Below are positions 50,967 through 63,054 of a stretch of DNA of 64,000 nucleotides, piece by piece. This stretch comes from an uncultured Oscillospiraceae bacterium (lineage in GTDB: Bacteria > Bacillota > Clostridia > Oscillospirales > Oscillospiraceae). Each line of letters starts with the position of its first letter. Within the stretch, counting starts at the first letter, position 1. Under the pieces are notes generated by a model that saw nothing but the letters and a program-made list of their open reading frames with translations, made no database searches and was not told the DNA's origin. The stretch covers positions 1 to 64,000 of the forward strand of contig CAJUSE010000003.1 of the NCBI GenBank assembly GCA_910588975.1, read 5' to 3'. The position numbers and the translations under genes were made by a program.

Positions 50967-53189
50967 TCATTTCGCCAGCCGGGATTTTAGGCCGGAATAG
51001 CGTTTGGACTGGCGGTTGTTGGCCGCCATACGCTCCACCACCATCTCATCCCCCACGATGACCAGCAGTTCCCTGGCCCGGGTGATAGCGGTGTAGAGGA
51101 TGCCCCGGGTCAGCAGCCGGGGGGTCATGTCCACCGCCGTCAGGATGACCGCCCGGTACTCGCTGCCCTGGCTCTTATGGACGGTGACGGCGTAGGCCGG
51201 CTCCAGCTCGGCGAGCATATCGGGGGCGTACTCCACCAGGTGGCCCTCAAAGTCCACCGTGATGAGCTCCCGGCGGTTGTCCACCGCCAGGATGTGGCCG
51301 ATGTCCCCGTTGAAAATGCCCATGCCCATCTCCAGGCCGTCGGCACTTTTCCACATGACGTCATAGTTGTTCTTCACCTGCATGACCCGGTCCCCCTGAC
51401 GGAAGGTGTAGGGGCCGAATTTCCGCTCCCCCTTCCCCTCTGCCGGCGGGTTCACCGCCGCCTGGATGGCCTGGTTCAGGCTGGCCGTTCCCCCGGCGTA
51501 CTTCCGGGTGGGGGAGAGCACCTGGATCTGGTGGGAGGGGATGCCCATATTCTCGGGCAGCCGCCGGCTCACCAGTTCCACGATGGTCTCCTCCGCCTTG
51601 GCCGGCTCCAGCCGCCGGAGGAAGAACACGTCCTGCTCCCGGCCGTTGCGCAGCTCGGGCATCAGACCTTGGTTCACCTGGTGGGCCGAACGGATGATGG
51701 CGCTCTGGGCCGCCTGGCGGAACACCTCGGTGAGCCGGACCATGGGCACCCGATTGCTACGGATGAGGTCGGAGAGCAGGTTGCCCGCCCCCACGCTGGG
51801 CAGCTGATCCGGGTCCCCCACCAGCACCAGCCGGCAGTCTTCCCGCAGGGCGGCGAGAAGGGCGGACATCAGGGTCACGTCCACCATGGAAGTCTCGTCC
51901 ACAATGACGGCATCGGCCTTCAGGGGATCCCGCTCGTTGTGGGCAAAGATCAGCTCCCCCGTCTTGGGGTCAAAGCGGGTCTCCAGCAACCGGTGGATGG
52001 TGAGCCCTTCGGCGTCGCACAGCTCCCCCAACCGCTTGGCCGCCCGGCCGGTGGGGGCGGCCAGGGCCGTTTTCAGTCCCATGGTCTCAAAAAGCTCCAG
52101 CACCCCCCGCAGGGTGGTGGTCTTACCTGTGCCTGGGCCGCCGGTGAGCAGCATCACCTGCCGCTGACCAGCCAGGGCAATGGCCTGGCGCTGCTGGGGG
52201 GCATAGGTAATGCCCTGATCGCTCTCGATGCGGGTGATGAGCTTGTCCAGGTCCTGGGACAGATAGAGCTCATTCTCGCACATATCGGCGATGCGCTGGG
52301 CCACTGCCGTTTCGGCCTCATAGAGAGGAGTCAGGTAGCAGGCCTGCTCCCCCGCCACCTGGTCCAGAGTGACCTTGTGACTGGCGGAGAGCATATCCAA
52401 TCCAGTCTGCAGCCCCTCCCAGTCCCCCACACCCATAAGGGCCCGGGCGGCGGTGAGGAGCTTATTCACCGGCAGGAAGGTATGGCCGTTGTCCAGGTTG
52501 TGGGTCAAGGTGAACAGGATGCCCGCTATGATGCGCTGGGGGTGGTCCTCGGCAAAGCCCAGGTCCATGGCCAAGGCGTCGGCCTGGGCGAAGGCCACCG
52601 CCATCTCCCCCTCGGCCAGGACATAGGGGTTGGAGCGCACGGCCTCCAATGCCCGGTCGCCAAACCGGCGGTAGAGAGGCATACCCAGCTGGGGGGGCAG
52701 GTCATGGGCGGTGAGGAAATCCAGCAGACGGCGCATCCCCATTTGGAGCCGGAAGGCCTCCCCCATCTCCCGGGCCCGCTTGGAAGTAAGGCCCTTGATC
52801 TGGGTGAGCCGCTCCGGCTCCTGCTCCAGCACGGTCAGGGCATCCTCGCCAAAGAGGTCCACCATCTTCCGGGCAGTGGCGATGCCGATGCCCTTCACCG
52901 CTCCCGAGGCCAGGTAGTCGAAGATGGCCTTCTCCCCCTGGGGCATGCCCCGGCGGGCCACATCGGCCTTGAATTGGGGGCCGTAGGTGGGGTGGTGGGT
53001 CCAGCCGCCCTGGGCCCAGAGGGACTCGCCGGGGGCCACCCCGGGAACGCAGCCCACTACCGTCACCGGCTCCCCGTCCCCGACGTCCAGCCGGAGGACG
53101 GTATAGCCGTTTTCCTCGTTTTGGTAGACCACCGAATCCACCGTGCCCTCGATGGTGGTGGCACTGAGCAGCTCCTCCAAATTCCCCAC
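50967..53189 (-). CDS. recD2: RecD2-type ATP-dependent helicase
   Basis: A 740-residue 5'-3' DNA helicase without RecBC partners. An N-terminal OB-like part and helix-hairpin-helix region (VKGIGIATARKMVDLFG) precede the SF1B motor. Walker A is GGPGTGKTTT near 348, Walker B VDETSMVD, and motif VI LYTAITRARELL. This layout is RecD2, acting in repair and replication-fork upkeep. It is not next to recB/recC. It lies in a run with uvrA and uvrB. Confidence 0.94.
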   Translation of the reverse strand: MGNLEELLSATTIEGTVDSVVYQNEENGYTVLRLDVGDGEPVTVVGCVPGVAPGESLWAQGGWTHHPTYGPQFKADVARRGMPQGEKAIFDYLASGAVKGIGIATARKMVDLFGEDALTVLEQEPERLTQIKGLTSKRAREMGEAFRLQMGMRRLLDFLTAHDLPPQLGMPLYRRFGDRALEAVRSNPYVLAEGEMAVAFAQADALAMDLGFAEDHPQRIIAGILFTLTHNLDNGHTFLPVNKLLTAARALMGVGDWEGLQTGLDMLSASHKVTLDQVAGEQACYLTPLYEAETAVAQRIADMCENELYLSQDLDKLITRIESDQGITYAPQQRQAIALAGQRQVMLLTGGPGTGKTTTLRGVLELFETMGLKTALAAPTGRAAKRLGELCDAEGLTIHRLLETRFDPKTGELIFAHNERDPLKADAVIVDETSMVDVTLMSALLAALREDCRLVLVGDPDQLPSVGAGNLLSDLIRSNRVPMVRLTEVFRQAAQSAIIRSAHQVNQGLMPELRNGREQDVFFLRRLEPAKAEETIVELVSRRLPENMGIPSHQIQVLSPTRKYAGGTASLNQAIQAAVNPPAEGKGERKFGPYTFRQGDRVMQVKNNYDVMWKSADGLEMGMGIFNGDIGHILAVDNRRELITVDFEGHLVEYAPDMLAELEPAYAVTVHKSQGSEYRAVILTAVDMTPRLLTRGILYTAITRARELLVIVGDEMVVERMAANNRQSKRYSGLKSRLAK

Positions 53190-53252
53190 CTCCCCTTCTC
53201 GTGTAAAATAACAGAGCGGGCCGGTGAGGACACCGGCCCCTATGTCAGCTTC

Positions 53253-53597
53253 TTATGATGGATGGGACACCGATCGGATGTACTCCTCCAGTTCCTCCAC
53301 CGGGCACAGCTCCACAGTGCTCTCCCGGCGGGCCAGCGCCCGGGCGATGGCCCGGCCCTGCTCGGTAAGGCCGCAGTCCACAATGACCAGCCGGCCGCCG
53401 AAGAGCCCGCCGCCACGGAGCCACACAAGGCCGGTCACCGCCTGCTCCAGGGTCTCCCCCTCTCCCCTGCCGGGGAGCAGGCAGACGGTGTCGGTGCCCC
53501 CGGTGGGCATGAGCAAACAGCCAAAGCCCAGCCAACCCAGGCTCACCAGGCCGATGACGGCCAAAAAGGCTAAAATGATCTCCACGATGGTCTCCAT
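53253..53597 (-). CDS. small single-helix membrane protein, unknown
   Basis: A 114-residue protein: one N-terminal membrane helix (about 4-30) and a cytosolic part of about 80 residues. The latter contains GGGLFGGRLVIVDCGLTEQGRAIARAL, read in parts, looking like a small Rossmann-type strand-helix. I do not recognise a family. It lies 63 nt upstream of recD2 and downstream of the COG2426-type gene, in the same direction. Confidence 0.68.
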   Translation of the reverse strand: METIVEIILAFLAVIGLVSLGWLGFGCLLMPTGGTDTVCLLPGRGEGETLEQAVTGLVWLRGGGLFGGRLVIVDCGLTEQGRAIARALARRESTVELCPVEELEEYIRSVSHPS

Positions 53598-53642
53598 CCC
53601 ACATCACCTCGCCCCCATCCTATGCGGCGGGGAGCGGGCCGG

Positions 53643-54143
53643 TCACCCCAAAACGGTGGTGAATACGTTGACCCCCACATGGGTCAGCCCGGTCATGATA
53701 CAGCCGGCCAAAACGACCCCGGCGATGATGGAGGGCATGGCCTTTCGGAGAGGCATATCCAGAAAAGCCGCCGCCAGGGCCCCGGTCCAAGCCCCCGTCC
53801 CCGGCAGGGGGATGCCTACAAAGAGCATCAGGCCCAGATATTTATACTTGTTCACCTTTTTCCCCTTCAGATGAGCCTTCCGCTCCAGGGCGTCTACCAT
53901 GCCGTCCAGCCGGGGCAGGCGCTGACGCATCCACTGGAAAATGCGGCGGATGTAGACCAAAATGAAGGGGGCGGGAATGATATTGCCGATGACGGCGGCC
54001 ACGAAGGCCTCCTCATAGGGCAGACCCAGGGCCACCCCGAAGGGAATGCCCCCCCGAAGCTCTACAATGGGGATCATGGACACCAGCAGGGTGAAGATAA
54101 ATTCACCGGCGCTAGTGGTTTGCAGCCAGGTCAAAAGGTCCAA
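53643..54143 (-). CDS. small multidrug-export-type membrane protein (COG2426)
   Basis: A 166-residue membrane protein with about four helices. The ELRGGIPFGVALGLPYEEAF and GIPLPGTGAWTGALAAA segments are the hallmarks of the COG2426/Sm_multidrug_ex family. Transport activity in this family is poorly proven. It starts at ATG 54143, 12 nt after the GNAT gene. Confidence 0.85.
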   Translation of the reverse strand: MDLLTWLQTTSAGEFIFTLLVSMIPIVELRGGIPFGVALGLPYEEAFVAAVIGNIIPAPFILVYIRRIFQWMRQRLPRLDGMVDALERKAHLKGKKVNKYKYLGLMLFVGIPLPGTGAWTGALAAAFLDMPLRKAMPSIIAGVVLAGCIMTGLTHVGVNVFTTVLG

Positions 54144-54155
54144 GGGAGCATCTCC

Positions 54156-54587
54156 TTACAGTGGTTTAGAAAACTTGAAATGGGTGCCGGTCATTCCCTC
54201 CCGCTGATAAAAGCGGTGGGTGTCTTTGCGAAGCTGGTTACAGGCCACCTCAATCTGCACGCAGCCCCACTCCCGGGCCAGGACACAGGCCTCCGCCAGC
54301 AGCTGGCTGCCAATGCCCTCTCCCCGGCAGGCGGGAGAGACCACCAGCTCCATGACCTCGGCCACCCTGCCGCAGTGGTGGAGCTGACCCTCCATCCGAA
54401 GGTTCAGCACTCCCACTACACTTCCTTCCCGCTCACAGAGCAGGCAGATATGACGTTCCGATACCAGCTGCTCCTCATAGAGGGTGGAAAAGGTATCGAA
54501 GGGAAACCGGGTGTCCTCCAGCCGGCAGATCAGCTCATAGACTGCCTGGCAATCCTCCCGGCCCGCCGGGCGCAGTGTGACGGCCAC
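54156..54587 (-). CDS. GNAT-family N-acetyltransferase
   Basis: A 143-residue GNAT enzyme. The acetyl-CoA loop is VSPACRGEGIGSQLLAEA (about 87-104), and the C-terminal RFYQREGM is standard. Target unknown. It starts 3 nt after the uvrA stop, so the two are co-transcribed. Confidence 0.88.
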   Translation of the reverse strand: MAVTLRPAGREDCQAVYELICRLEDTRFPFDTFSTLYEEQLVSERHICLLCEREGSVVGVLNLRMEGQLHHCGRVAEVMELVVSPACRGEGIGSQLLAEACVLAREWGCVQIEVACNQLRKDTHRFYQREGMTGTHFKFSKPL

Positions 54588-54590
54588 CGC

Positions 54591-57419
<2,829 letters not shown>

Positions 57420-57498
57420 GGGGGTATCTCCTTCGGTGGTGAAGTGTGATCTTGCTTGCAACGTCAATCATAGAGGAACAAATTTTTTATGCCAAGGC

Positions 57499-57888
57499 TC
57501 AGTTCTGGGCCTCCTCGATCTCCTTCTGCACATACTTGGGCAGTTTGGAGAAAATAAGGCGGTAGGAGTCGTCACAGAGCTCCTGGATCAGCTCCCGGGG
57601 CAGATCTCCATCCAGCAGGACGGCGATCCAGGTCCGCTTGTCGCAGTAGAAGCCGGGAAGGATATCCGGAAACTCCGCTCGAAGCAGCTCGGAGCGGCCG
57701 GGGTCACACTTTAGGTTGACCAGCACATGGTCATTGTACTGCTCATCCTTCATGCCCTGGGGCTTGCAGAGGGCGGCGAAGAGCTTGCCACGGACCATGT
57801 AGCGGTCCCAGCCCCACTCCACCTTGAAGTCATGCTCCGCCCCGGGCAGGGAGAGCAGGTAGGGCTCCAGCCAGTCATAAGAGGTCAT
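57499..57888 (-). CDS. MmcQ/YjbR-family protein
   Basis: A 129-residue protein of the MmcQ/YjbR alpha-beta fold. Key segments are the WGWDRYMVRGKLFAALC strands, the LVNLKCDPGRSELLRAEF part and the closing SYRLIFSKLPK. The fold is DNA-binding-like, role unknown. It lies between the AKR gene and uvrA in the same direction. Confidence 0.85.
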   Translation of the reverse strand: MTSYDWLEPYLLSLPGAEHDFKVEWGWDRYMVRGKLFAALCKPQGMKDEQYNDHVLVNLKCDPGRSELLRAEFPDILPGFYCDKRTWIAVLLDGDLPRELIQELCDDSYRLIFSKLPKYVQKEIEEAQN

Positions 57889-57931
57889 AGTTTTCTCCTA
57901 TTTGTGTGTTTATTTTCATCCTGGAGCAGGC

Positions 57932-58951
57932 TCACCGACCGAAGGTCTCGGTCACGCTCTTCAGCATCTCCCGGATGGGCAGCTCATAGGGGCAGCGGGT
58001 CTCACAGGCGCCGCACTCAATGCACTCACTGGCAGTGTGGCCCATGGCGGCGTAGCGCTGCTCGGCCCACTCCCCCAGGCCCTCGTAGTGGAGCTTGTAG
58101 TTCTGGAACAGGAAGGCGGAGGGGATGTTGATGCCCACAGTGCAGGGGGCGCAGTAGCCGCACCGGCGGCAGAAGGTGGTGCCCAGCTCCCGCCGGATGG
58201 CCTCGCACCGCTCCTCCTCCTCGGCGGTGAGGGGGCCCAGGACCTCGGCGGCAGCGGCATTGCGCTCCACCTCGGTGGCATCCCCCATGCCGGGGATCAT
58301 AATGTCCATAACGCCCTTGGCGTCAATGTACTTCAGGGCCAGGGTCCAATCGGTGAGGTTGCCGCCGGCCATGGGCTTCATGCAAATGGTGCCGATGCCC
58401 TTCTCCCGGGCCAGCCGGAGGACCTCCTCCCCCTGGTTTTCCACGATGTTATAGGGGAACATGACCGTCTCGATCTTGTCGCTGTACTCCTCCACCGCCT
58501 TGCGCAGGGCGTCGATGTTGTGGAAGGTGGCCCCGATGTGGCCAATCTTCCCCGTCGCCTTGGCCTCCTCCAGCGCCCGGTAGGCCCCGTCAGGGCCAAA
58601 GACCTTGTCAAAGTCGGCAAGGGGCAGGTTGTGGATCTGGTAGACCTCGATGTGGTCGGTGTCCAGCTTGCTCAGGCTGATCTCCACTTCCTTCTTCATG
58701 CCCTCGTAATCCCGGACCATGCTCTTGGTGGCCAGGATAAACTTGTCCCGGCGGCCCTTCAGAGCGGCCCCCAGGTACTCTTCAGAGACGGTGTAGCCCC
58801 GGGCGGTGTCGATGTAGTTCATGCCGTGCTTCTCCAGGGCGTCCACCACCGCCATGGTATTGGCGGCATCGGAGCGCTGGATGGGAATTCCGCCAAAGGA
58901 GACGACGGCGCACTTCAAACCGGTCTTACCAAGCTCTACGTACTTCATCAT
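57932..58951 (-). CDS. aldo/keto reductase with C-terminal Fe-S domain
   Basis: A 339-residue anaerobe-type AKR. The N-terminal barrel has the NYIDTARGY (Asp/Tyr), ATKSM (Lys) and YQIHN (His) motifs. The C-terminus has a CRRCGYCAPC-type and a CIECGACETRC-type cysteine set for ferredoxin-like clusters. It is similar in layout to the AKR at 15563 but clearly divergent, and has no MerR-type promoter. It lies between uvrB and mmcQ, an unusual place for a metabolic gene. Confidence 0.9.
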   Translation of the reverse strand: MMKYVELGKTGLKCAVVSFGGIPIQRSDAANTMAVVDALEKHGMNYIDTARGYTVSEEYLGAALKGRRDKFILATKSMVRDYEGMKKEVEISLSKLDTDHIEVYQIHNLPLADFDKVFGPDGAYRALEEAKATGKIGHIGATFHNIDALRKAVEEYSDKIETVMFPYNIVENQGEEVLRLAREKGIGTICMKPMAGGNLTDWTLALKYIDAKGVMDIMIPGMGDATEVERNAAAAEVLGPLTAEEEERCEAIRRELGTTFCRRCGYCAPCTVGINIPSAFLFQNYKLHYEGLGEWAEQRYAAMGHTASECIECGACETRCPYELPIREMLKSVTETFGR

Positions 58952-59060
58952 AATGACCTCACTTTTTGTTCATTTAATTTTGAGAGGTGCCCCAGCTCGA
59001 GGCCCTCTATTTTTGCAAATTCAGCCTTCAGACGTATACCATAAAGAAGATAAAGTCGGC

Positions 59061-61031
59061 CTACTTCTTCCCTCTCAGTTCGATGATGCGGTCACGGAGG
59101 ACGGCAGCGTATTCGAACTCAAGCCGCTTGGAGGCCTCCTTCATCTCCTTTTCCAGCTTCTCCACGGCGGCGTCCAGCTCCTTCTTGGTCATGTTGTTCT
59201 TCAGCCGGACGGCGTGCTCGGCCTCCTCCTCGCCGTGGGACAGGTCCACCAGCTCCCGCACCGACTTCATAATGGTCTTGGGCACGATGCCGTTGGCCTT
59301 GTTATGGGCCTCCTGCTTCTCCCGGCGGCGCTCGGTCTCCACCAGGGCTGCCCGCATGGAGGGGGTGATCTTATCGGCGTACATGATGACCATGCCGTGG
59401 TCGTTTCGGGCGGCCCGGCCGATGGTCTGGATGAGGGAGGTCTCCCCCCGGAGAAATCCCTCCTTGTCGGCGTCCAGAATGGCCACCAGGCTCACCTCGG
59501 GCAGGTCCAGGCCCTCCCGGAGCAGGTTGATGCCCACCAGCACATCGTAAGTGCCCAGCCGCAGATCCCGGATGATCTCCTGCCGCTCGATGGTGTCGAT
59601 GTCGTGGTGCATATACTGCACCTTGATGCCCACATTTTTCAGGTAGGCGGTCAGGTCCTCGGCCATCTTCTTGGTCAGGGTGGTGACCAGCACCCGCTCA
59701 CCCACGGCGATGCGGTCGTTGATCTCCCCGATGAGGTCATCGATCTGCCCCTCCACCGGCCGGACCTCCACCTTGGGGTCCAGCAGGCCGGTGGGCCGAA
59801 TGACCTGCTCCACCACCTGGCCCGAGCGGCTGCGCTCGTACTCCCCAGGGGTGGCCGAGACGTAGATGACCTGATTGACCTTCGCCTCAAACTCCTCGAA
59901 TTTCAAGGGCCGGTTGTCAAAGGCCGAGGGCAGCCGGAAGCCGTAGTCCACCAGGGTGGTCTTTCTCGCCCTGTCCCCGTTATACATGGCGTGGACCTGG
60001 GGCAGGGTCACATGGCTCTCGTCGATGAACATGAGGAAGTCCTTGGGAAAGTAGTCCATCAACGTCATGGGAGGGCTGCCCGCCGGCCGGCCGGCAATGG
60101 GCCGGGAGTAGTTCTCAATGCCCGAGCAGAAGCCCAGCTCCTGGAGCATTTCAATGTCATAGGAGGTGCGCTGCTTGATGCGCTGGGCCTCCACCAGCAT
60201 CTCATTCTGCTGGAAGTAGGCCACCCTCTCCTCCATCTCTCTGTAAATATCCTGAATGGCCCGGGCCAGCTTCTCCCGGGGGGTGATATAGTGGCTGGCC
60301 GGAAACACGGGGATGTGCTCCAGCCGGCGGATAGGGGCGCCGGTGACCACGTTGATCTCGCTGAGCCGGTCGATCTCGTCCCCGAAGAACTCCACCCGGA
60401 TGGCCGTGTCCCGCCAATAGGCCGGCCAGATCTCCACCGTGTCCCCCCGAACCCGGAACACGTTGCGCTCCCAGGCGATGTCGTTGCGCTCGTAGCGGTC
60501 CTCCACCAGCCGGCGCATGAGCTCCTCCCGCTTGATGGTCTGGCCCACCCGAAGGGGGATCATCATGTGGGCGTAGTCGTCAGGCTCGCCCAGGCCGTAG
60601 ATGCAGGACACCGAGCAGACCACGATCACGTCCCGCCGCTCGATGAGGGAGGCGGTGGCGCTGAGCCGCAGCCGGTCGATCTCGTCATTCACCGAAGAGT
60701 CCTTCTCGATGAAGGTGTCGGTGTGAGGGATATAGGCCTCGGGCTGGTAGTAGTCGTAGTAGGAGACGAAGTACTCCACGGCGTTGTCGGGGAAGAACTC
60801 CTTGAACTCGGCGCAGAGCTGGGCGGCCAGGGTCTTATTGTGGGCCAGTACCAGGGTGGGTCGCTGGACCTTCTCAATGACCTTAGCCATGGTGAAGGTC
60901 TTGCCCGAGCCGGTGACGCCCAAAAGGGTCTGCTCGCTCAGGCCGTTTTCCACTCCCGCCGCCAGCTCCTCAATGGCCTTGGGCTGGTCACCGCCGGGCG
61001 TAAAGGGGCTCACCACACGAAACTCCGGCAT
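59061..61031 (-). CDS. uvrB: excinuclease ABC subunit B
   Basis: A 656-residue helicase-like damage verifier of nucleotide excision repair. Walker A is GVTGSGKT near residue 36, the beta-hairpin region lies in the YYDYYQPEAYIP stretch, and the motor motifs VGINLLREGLDLPEV and QTIGRAARND are conserved. A C-terminal UVR motif is present (KLEKEMKEASKRLEFEYAA). ATG 61031 follows AGGAGGGGGAG. Its promoter carries a LexA-box-like site. Confidence 0.97.
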   Translation of the reverse strand: MPEFRVVSPFTPGGDQPKAIEELAAGVENGLSEQTLLGVTGSGKTFTMAKVIEKVQRPTLVLAHNKTLAAQLCAEFKEFFPDNAVEYFVSYYDYYQPEAYIPHTDTFIEKDSSVNDEIDRLRLSATASLIERRDVIVVCSVSCIYGLGEPDDYAHMMIPLRVGQTIKREELMRRLVEDRYERNDIAWERNVFRVRGDTVEIWPAYWRDTAIRVEFFGDEIDRLSEINVVTGAPIRRLEHIPVFPASHYITPREKLARAIQDIYREMEERVAYFQQNEMLVEAQRIKQRTSYDIEMLQELGFCSGIENYSRPIAGRPAGSPPMTLMDYFPKDFLMFIDESHVTLPQVHAMYNGDRARKTTLVDYGFRLPSAFDNRPLKFEEFEAKVNQVIYVSATPGEYERSRSGQVVEQVIRPTGLLDPKVEVRPVEGQIDDLIGEINDRIAVGERVLVTTLTKKMAEDLTAYLKNVGIKVQYMHHDIDTIERQEIIRDLRLGTYDVLVGINLLREGLDLPEVSLVAILDADKEGFLRGETSLIQTIGRAARNDHGMVIMYADKITPSMRAALVETERRREKQEAHNKANGIVPKTIMKSVRELVDLSHGEEEAEHAVRLKNNMTKKELDAAVEKLEKEMKEASKRLEFEYAAVLRDRIIELRGKK

Positions 61032-61083
61032 ATTCTCCCCCTCCTCTCCGGGGCCGAATGGCCCCAAGGTGTCTGTTTCCTTC

Positions 61084-61112
61084 AGTATATCAAAACATTT
61101 GTTCTATTTCAA
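61084..61112 (-). promoter_or_regulatory. uvrB promoter with embedded LexA (SOS) box
   Basis: TTGAAA (61112-61107), 17-bp spacer, TATACT (61089-61084). In the spacer GAACAAATGTTT (61104-61093) matches the Firmicute LexA core GAAC-N4-GTTC at 7 of 8 bases. SOS control of uvrB is expected. Confidence 0.7.
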
Positions 61113-61160
61113 GAGAAATTTCCCGGAATGGGGAAAAAAGGGACCTGTCGGCCCCCTTCC

Positions 61161-61856
61161 CTATCTCTTTTGACCGCCGGAGCGGAGGTCCACCCCGCTT
61201 TTACGCATGGAGACCATGTCATCGTCGGAGAAAATGAGATGGTCCACCAGTGTGATATCCACCGACTCCAGCACCTGATAGAGCCGGACGGTGGTGGCGA
61301 TATCCGCCTCCGAGGGCAGAGCCACTCCGGAGATGTGGTTGTGGGCCACCACAACATGGGTGGCGTTGAGGGCCAGAGCATTTTCCACCACGCTGCGAAT
61401 GGTGATAGGGGCGGCGTTCACGTTGCCTTCAGCCACCACACGAATGCCCAAATTCTTCCCCTTGCCATCCATGCACAGCAGGCACACCCGCTCGTTCCGG
61501 GCGCCAAAAAAGTAGCTGCGCAGTTGGCGGAAGGCCTCCTGGGTGTTGGTCACCGGCTCTCCGGGGCTGGTGCGGCTGGTGAGATAGCGGCCCGAAAGCT
61601 CCTTGGCCGCCTTCAGCAGCACAATGGCGCTCTCCCCGACCCCCTCCACCTTAGCCAGCTCCTCGGCAGTGGCGTCCAGAACCCCCGAGAGGGAGCCGAA
61701 CCGGTCCAGCAGAGCGTGGGCCAGGGGATTGGTGTCCCGCCGGGGGACGGCGTAAAACAACAGCAATTCCAGCAGCTGGTGGTCCCAAAACATATCGGGC
61801 CGTTCCAAAAAGGCCTTTTTCAGCCGGGCCCGGTGACCATCATGGACAGAGGACAT
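61161..61856 (-). CDS. radC: RadC-family JAB-domain protein
   Basis: A 231-residue protein. It has an N-terminal helix-hairpin-helix part (LAKVEGVGESAIVLLKAAKEL) and a C-terminal JAB/MPN-type metalloprotease fold with HNHISGVALPSEAD, where His, His and Asp would bind zinc. The function is unclear; the old UV-repair assignment of RadC is not supported in general. Located just upstream of uvrB, same direction, with a promoter between. Confidence 0.91.
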   Translation of the reverse strand: MSSVHDGHRARLKKAFLERPDMFWDHQLLELLLFYAVPRRDTNPLAHALLDRFGSLSGVLDATAEELAKVEGVGESAIVLLKAAKELSGRYLTSRTSPGEPVTNTQEAFRQLRSYFFGARNERVCLLCMDGKGKNLGIRVVAEGNVNAAPITIRSVVENALALNATHVVVAHNHISGVALPSEADIATTVRLYQVLESVDITLVDHLIFSDDDMVSMRKSGVDLRSGGQKR

Positions 61857-61898
61857 GGGGGCTCCCTCCTTTCGTTGGGATTCGGTATCAAGCAGAGC

Positions 61899-61917
61899 GG
61901 GCGGCTAATAGCCGCCC
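61899..61917. repeat. GGGCGGC palindrome
   Basis: GGGCGGC-TAATA-GCCGCCC, followed by CTACG, in the gap between radC and pyrE. Its form suggests a dispersed palindromic repeat; compare 7654-7682. Confidence 0.5.
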
Positions 61918-61941
61918 CTACGAAGGGCAAGTTGGAATGGC

Positions 61942-62095
61942 CGGGGCAAAAACGCCCATTCTCCGGCGACATTTCCATCACGTGGCTGGACGAGACCTTA
62001 TGGTTTCCTCATTGTGTCGTGGCGCCGGAGGCGCCCCAATGCCCTACGGGCATCTCTCCCATCATGGTCGCCGGAGAATGGGTATTTTTGCCCCG
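61942..62095. mobile_element. MITE-like element with 29-bp imperfect terminal inverted repeats
   Basis: CGGGGCAAAAA..CCCATTCTCCGGCGAC (61942-61970) reappears inverted at 62067-62095, with 27 of 29 bases matching. The 96-nt core has two small hairpins (GGCGCC-GGA-GGCGCC and GCCC-TAC-GGGC) and no ORF. It lies just after the pyrE stop and may also act as its terminator. Confidence 0.55.
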
Positions 62096-62107
62096 ATATA
62101 TGGTAAA

Positions 62108-62779
62108 TCACTTCCCGCCGTACTGGGCCAGATAGTCCTCCATCCTGGCCAACATGGCATCGTCAATGTAGACCTTGCCGTCGATCTCCCGGTTGTGGAG
62201 GAAGTCCATGATCTCCCGGACGGTGACGATGGGATAGACGTTGATGCCGTGGCTCTCCCGAAGCTCGTTGATGGTGGTCTTTTCCCCGGTTCCCCGCTCC
62301 ATGCGGTCCACCGAGACGATGAGGCCGGCAAAGGTGACGTCGGCCACACTCTTAAAGAGCTCAATGGTCTCCCGAACGGCGGTGCCGGCGGTGACCACGT
62401 CCTCCACAATAACTACCCGGTCGCCGTTTTGGGGCTTGTAACCCACCATGGAGCCCCCCTCGCCGTGGTCCTTGGCCTCCTTGCGGTTGAAGCAATAAGG
62501 CAGGTCCCGGCCGTAGTTGCGGTACAGGGATGCGGCCGCCGTCACCGTCAGGGGAATTCCCTTATAGGCAGGGCCGAACAGGCAGTCCACCCCCTCGGGG
62601 ATGTTCTGCTGGATACAGGCGGCGTAGTAGTCGCCCAGCTTGGCGCACTGCTCGCCAGTCTTGTAGTTGCCGGTGTTGATGAAGTAGGGGGTCTTGCGGC
62701 CCGACTTGGTGGTGAAGTCCCCGAAGGTCAGCACCCCGGAGCGGACCATAAAGGTGATAAATTCTTCCTGATAGGTCAT
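62108..62779 (-). CDS. pyrE: orotate phosphoribosyltransferase
   Basis: Converts orotate and PRPP to OMP in pyrimidine synthesis. The 223-residue product has the PRPP loop VVIVEDVVTAGTA near residue 125-137 and typical NTGNYKTG and GPAYKGIPL segments. It stands apart from other pyr genes in the window. Promoter at 62815-62843, SD AAGGAGGAG. Its stop is 12 nt before the MITE-like repeat. Confidence 0.94.
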   Translation of the reverse strand: MTYQEEFITFMVRSGVLTFGDFTTKSGRKTPYFINTGNYKTGEQCAKLGDYYAACIQQNIPEGVDCLFGPAYKGIPLTVTAAASLYRNYGRDLPYCFNRKEAKDHGEGGSMVGYKPQNGDRVVIVEDVVTAGTAVRETIELFKSVADVTFAGLIVSVDRMERGTGEKTTINELRESHGINVYPIVTVREIMDFLHNREIDGKVYIDDAMLARMEDYLAQYGGK

Positions 62780-62814
62780 GGCGAACTCCTCCTTGCGGCG
62801 TTTTTTGTCAGAAT

Positions 62815-62843
62815 ATTATACCATTTTCCCCGCCGGGAGACAA
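62815..62843 (-). promoter_or_regulatory. sigma-A promoter of pyrE
   Basis: TTGTCT, 17-bp spacer, TATAAT on the minus strand, about 35 nt before the pyrE ATG. The short leader leaves no room for a PyrR attenuator. Confidence 0.75.
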
Positions 62844-62893
62844 GGGCCAATCGAGGAATAGGAACAGGAATTTCGCCCGTCCCTGTCCCGGCA

Positions 62894-62936
62894 CAAAAAA
62901 AGCCGCAGCACCCCGGGAAAACCGGGGCGCTGCGGC
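62894..62936 (-). terminator. intrinsic terminator after the permease
   Basis: GCCGCAGCgCCCCGG/CCGGGGtGCTGCGGC stem with a 5-nt loop and TTTTTTT on the minus strand. It is about 120 nt beyond the permease stop; nothing else is seen between. Confidence 0.9.
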
Positions 62937-63054
62937 GTGCGGTAGAAACAGGATGTGGTTTTCGCCACGGCAGAAGAGTGTCCCTCGGTGTGTCCCGCAC
63001 CGAAAAGGCCTCCCTATATCAGCCCCCGGGCCCGGGGGAAGATACCTAAATCAA

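Noticed and set aside
61161..61856. RadC as a proven DNA-repair gene
   Set aside because: The family name is historical. The sequence supports only a JAB-domain metal-binding protein next to repair genes.
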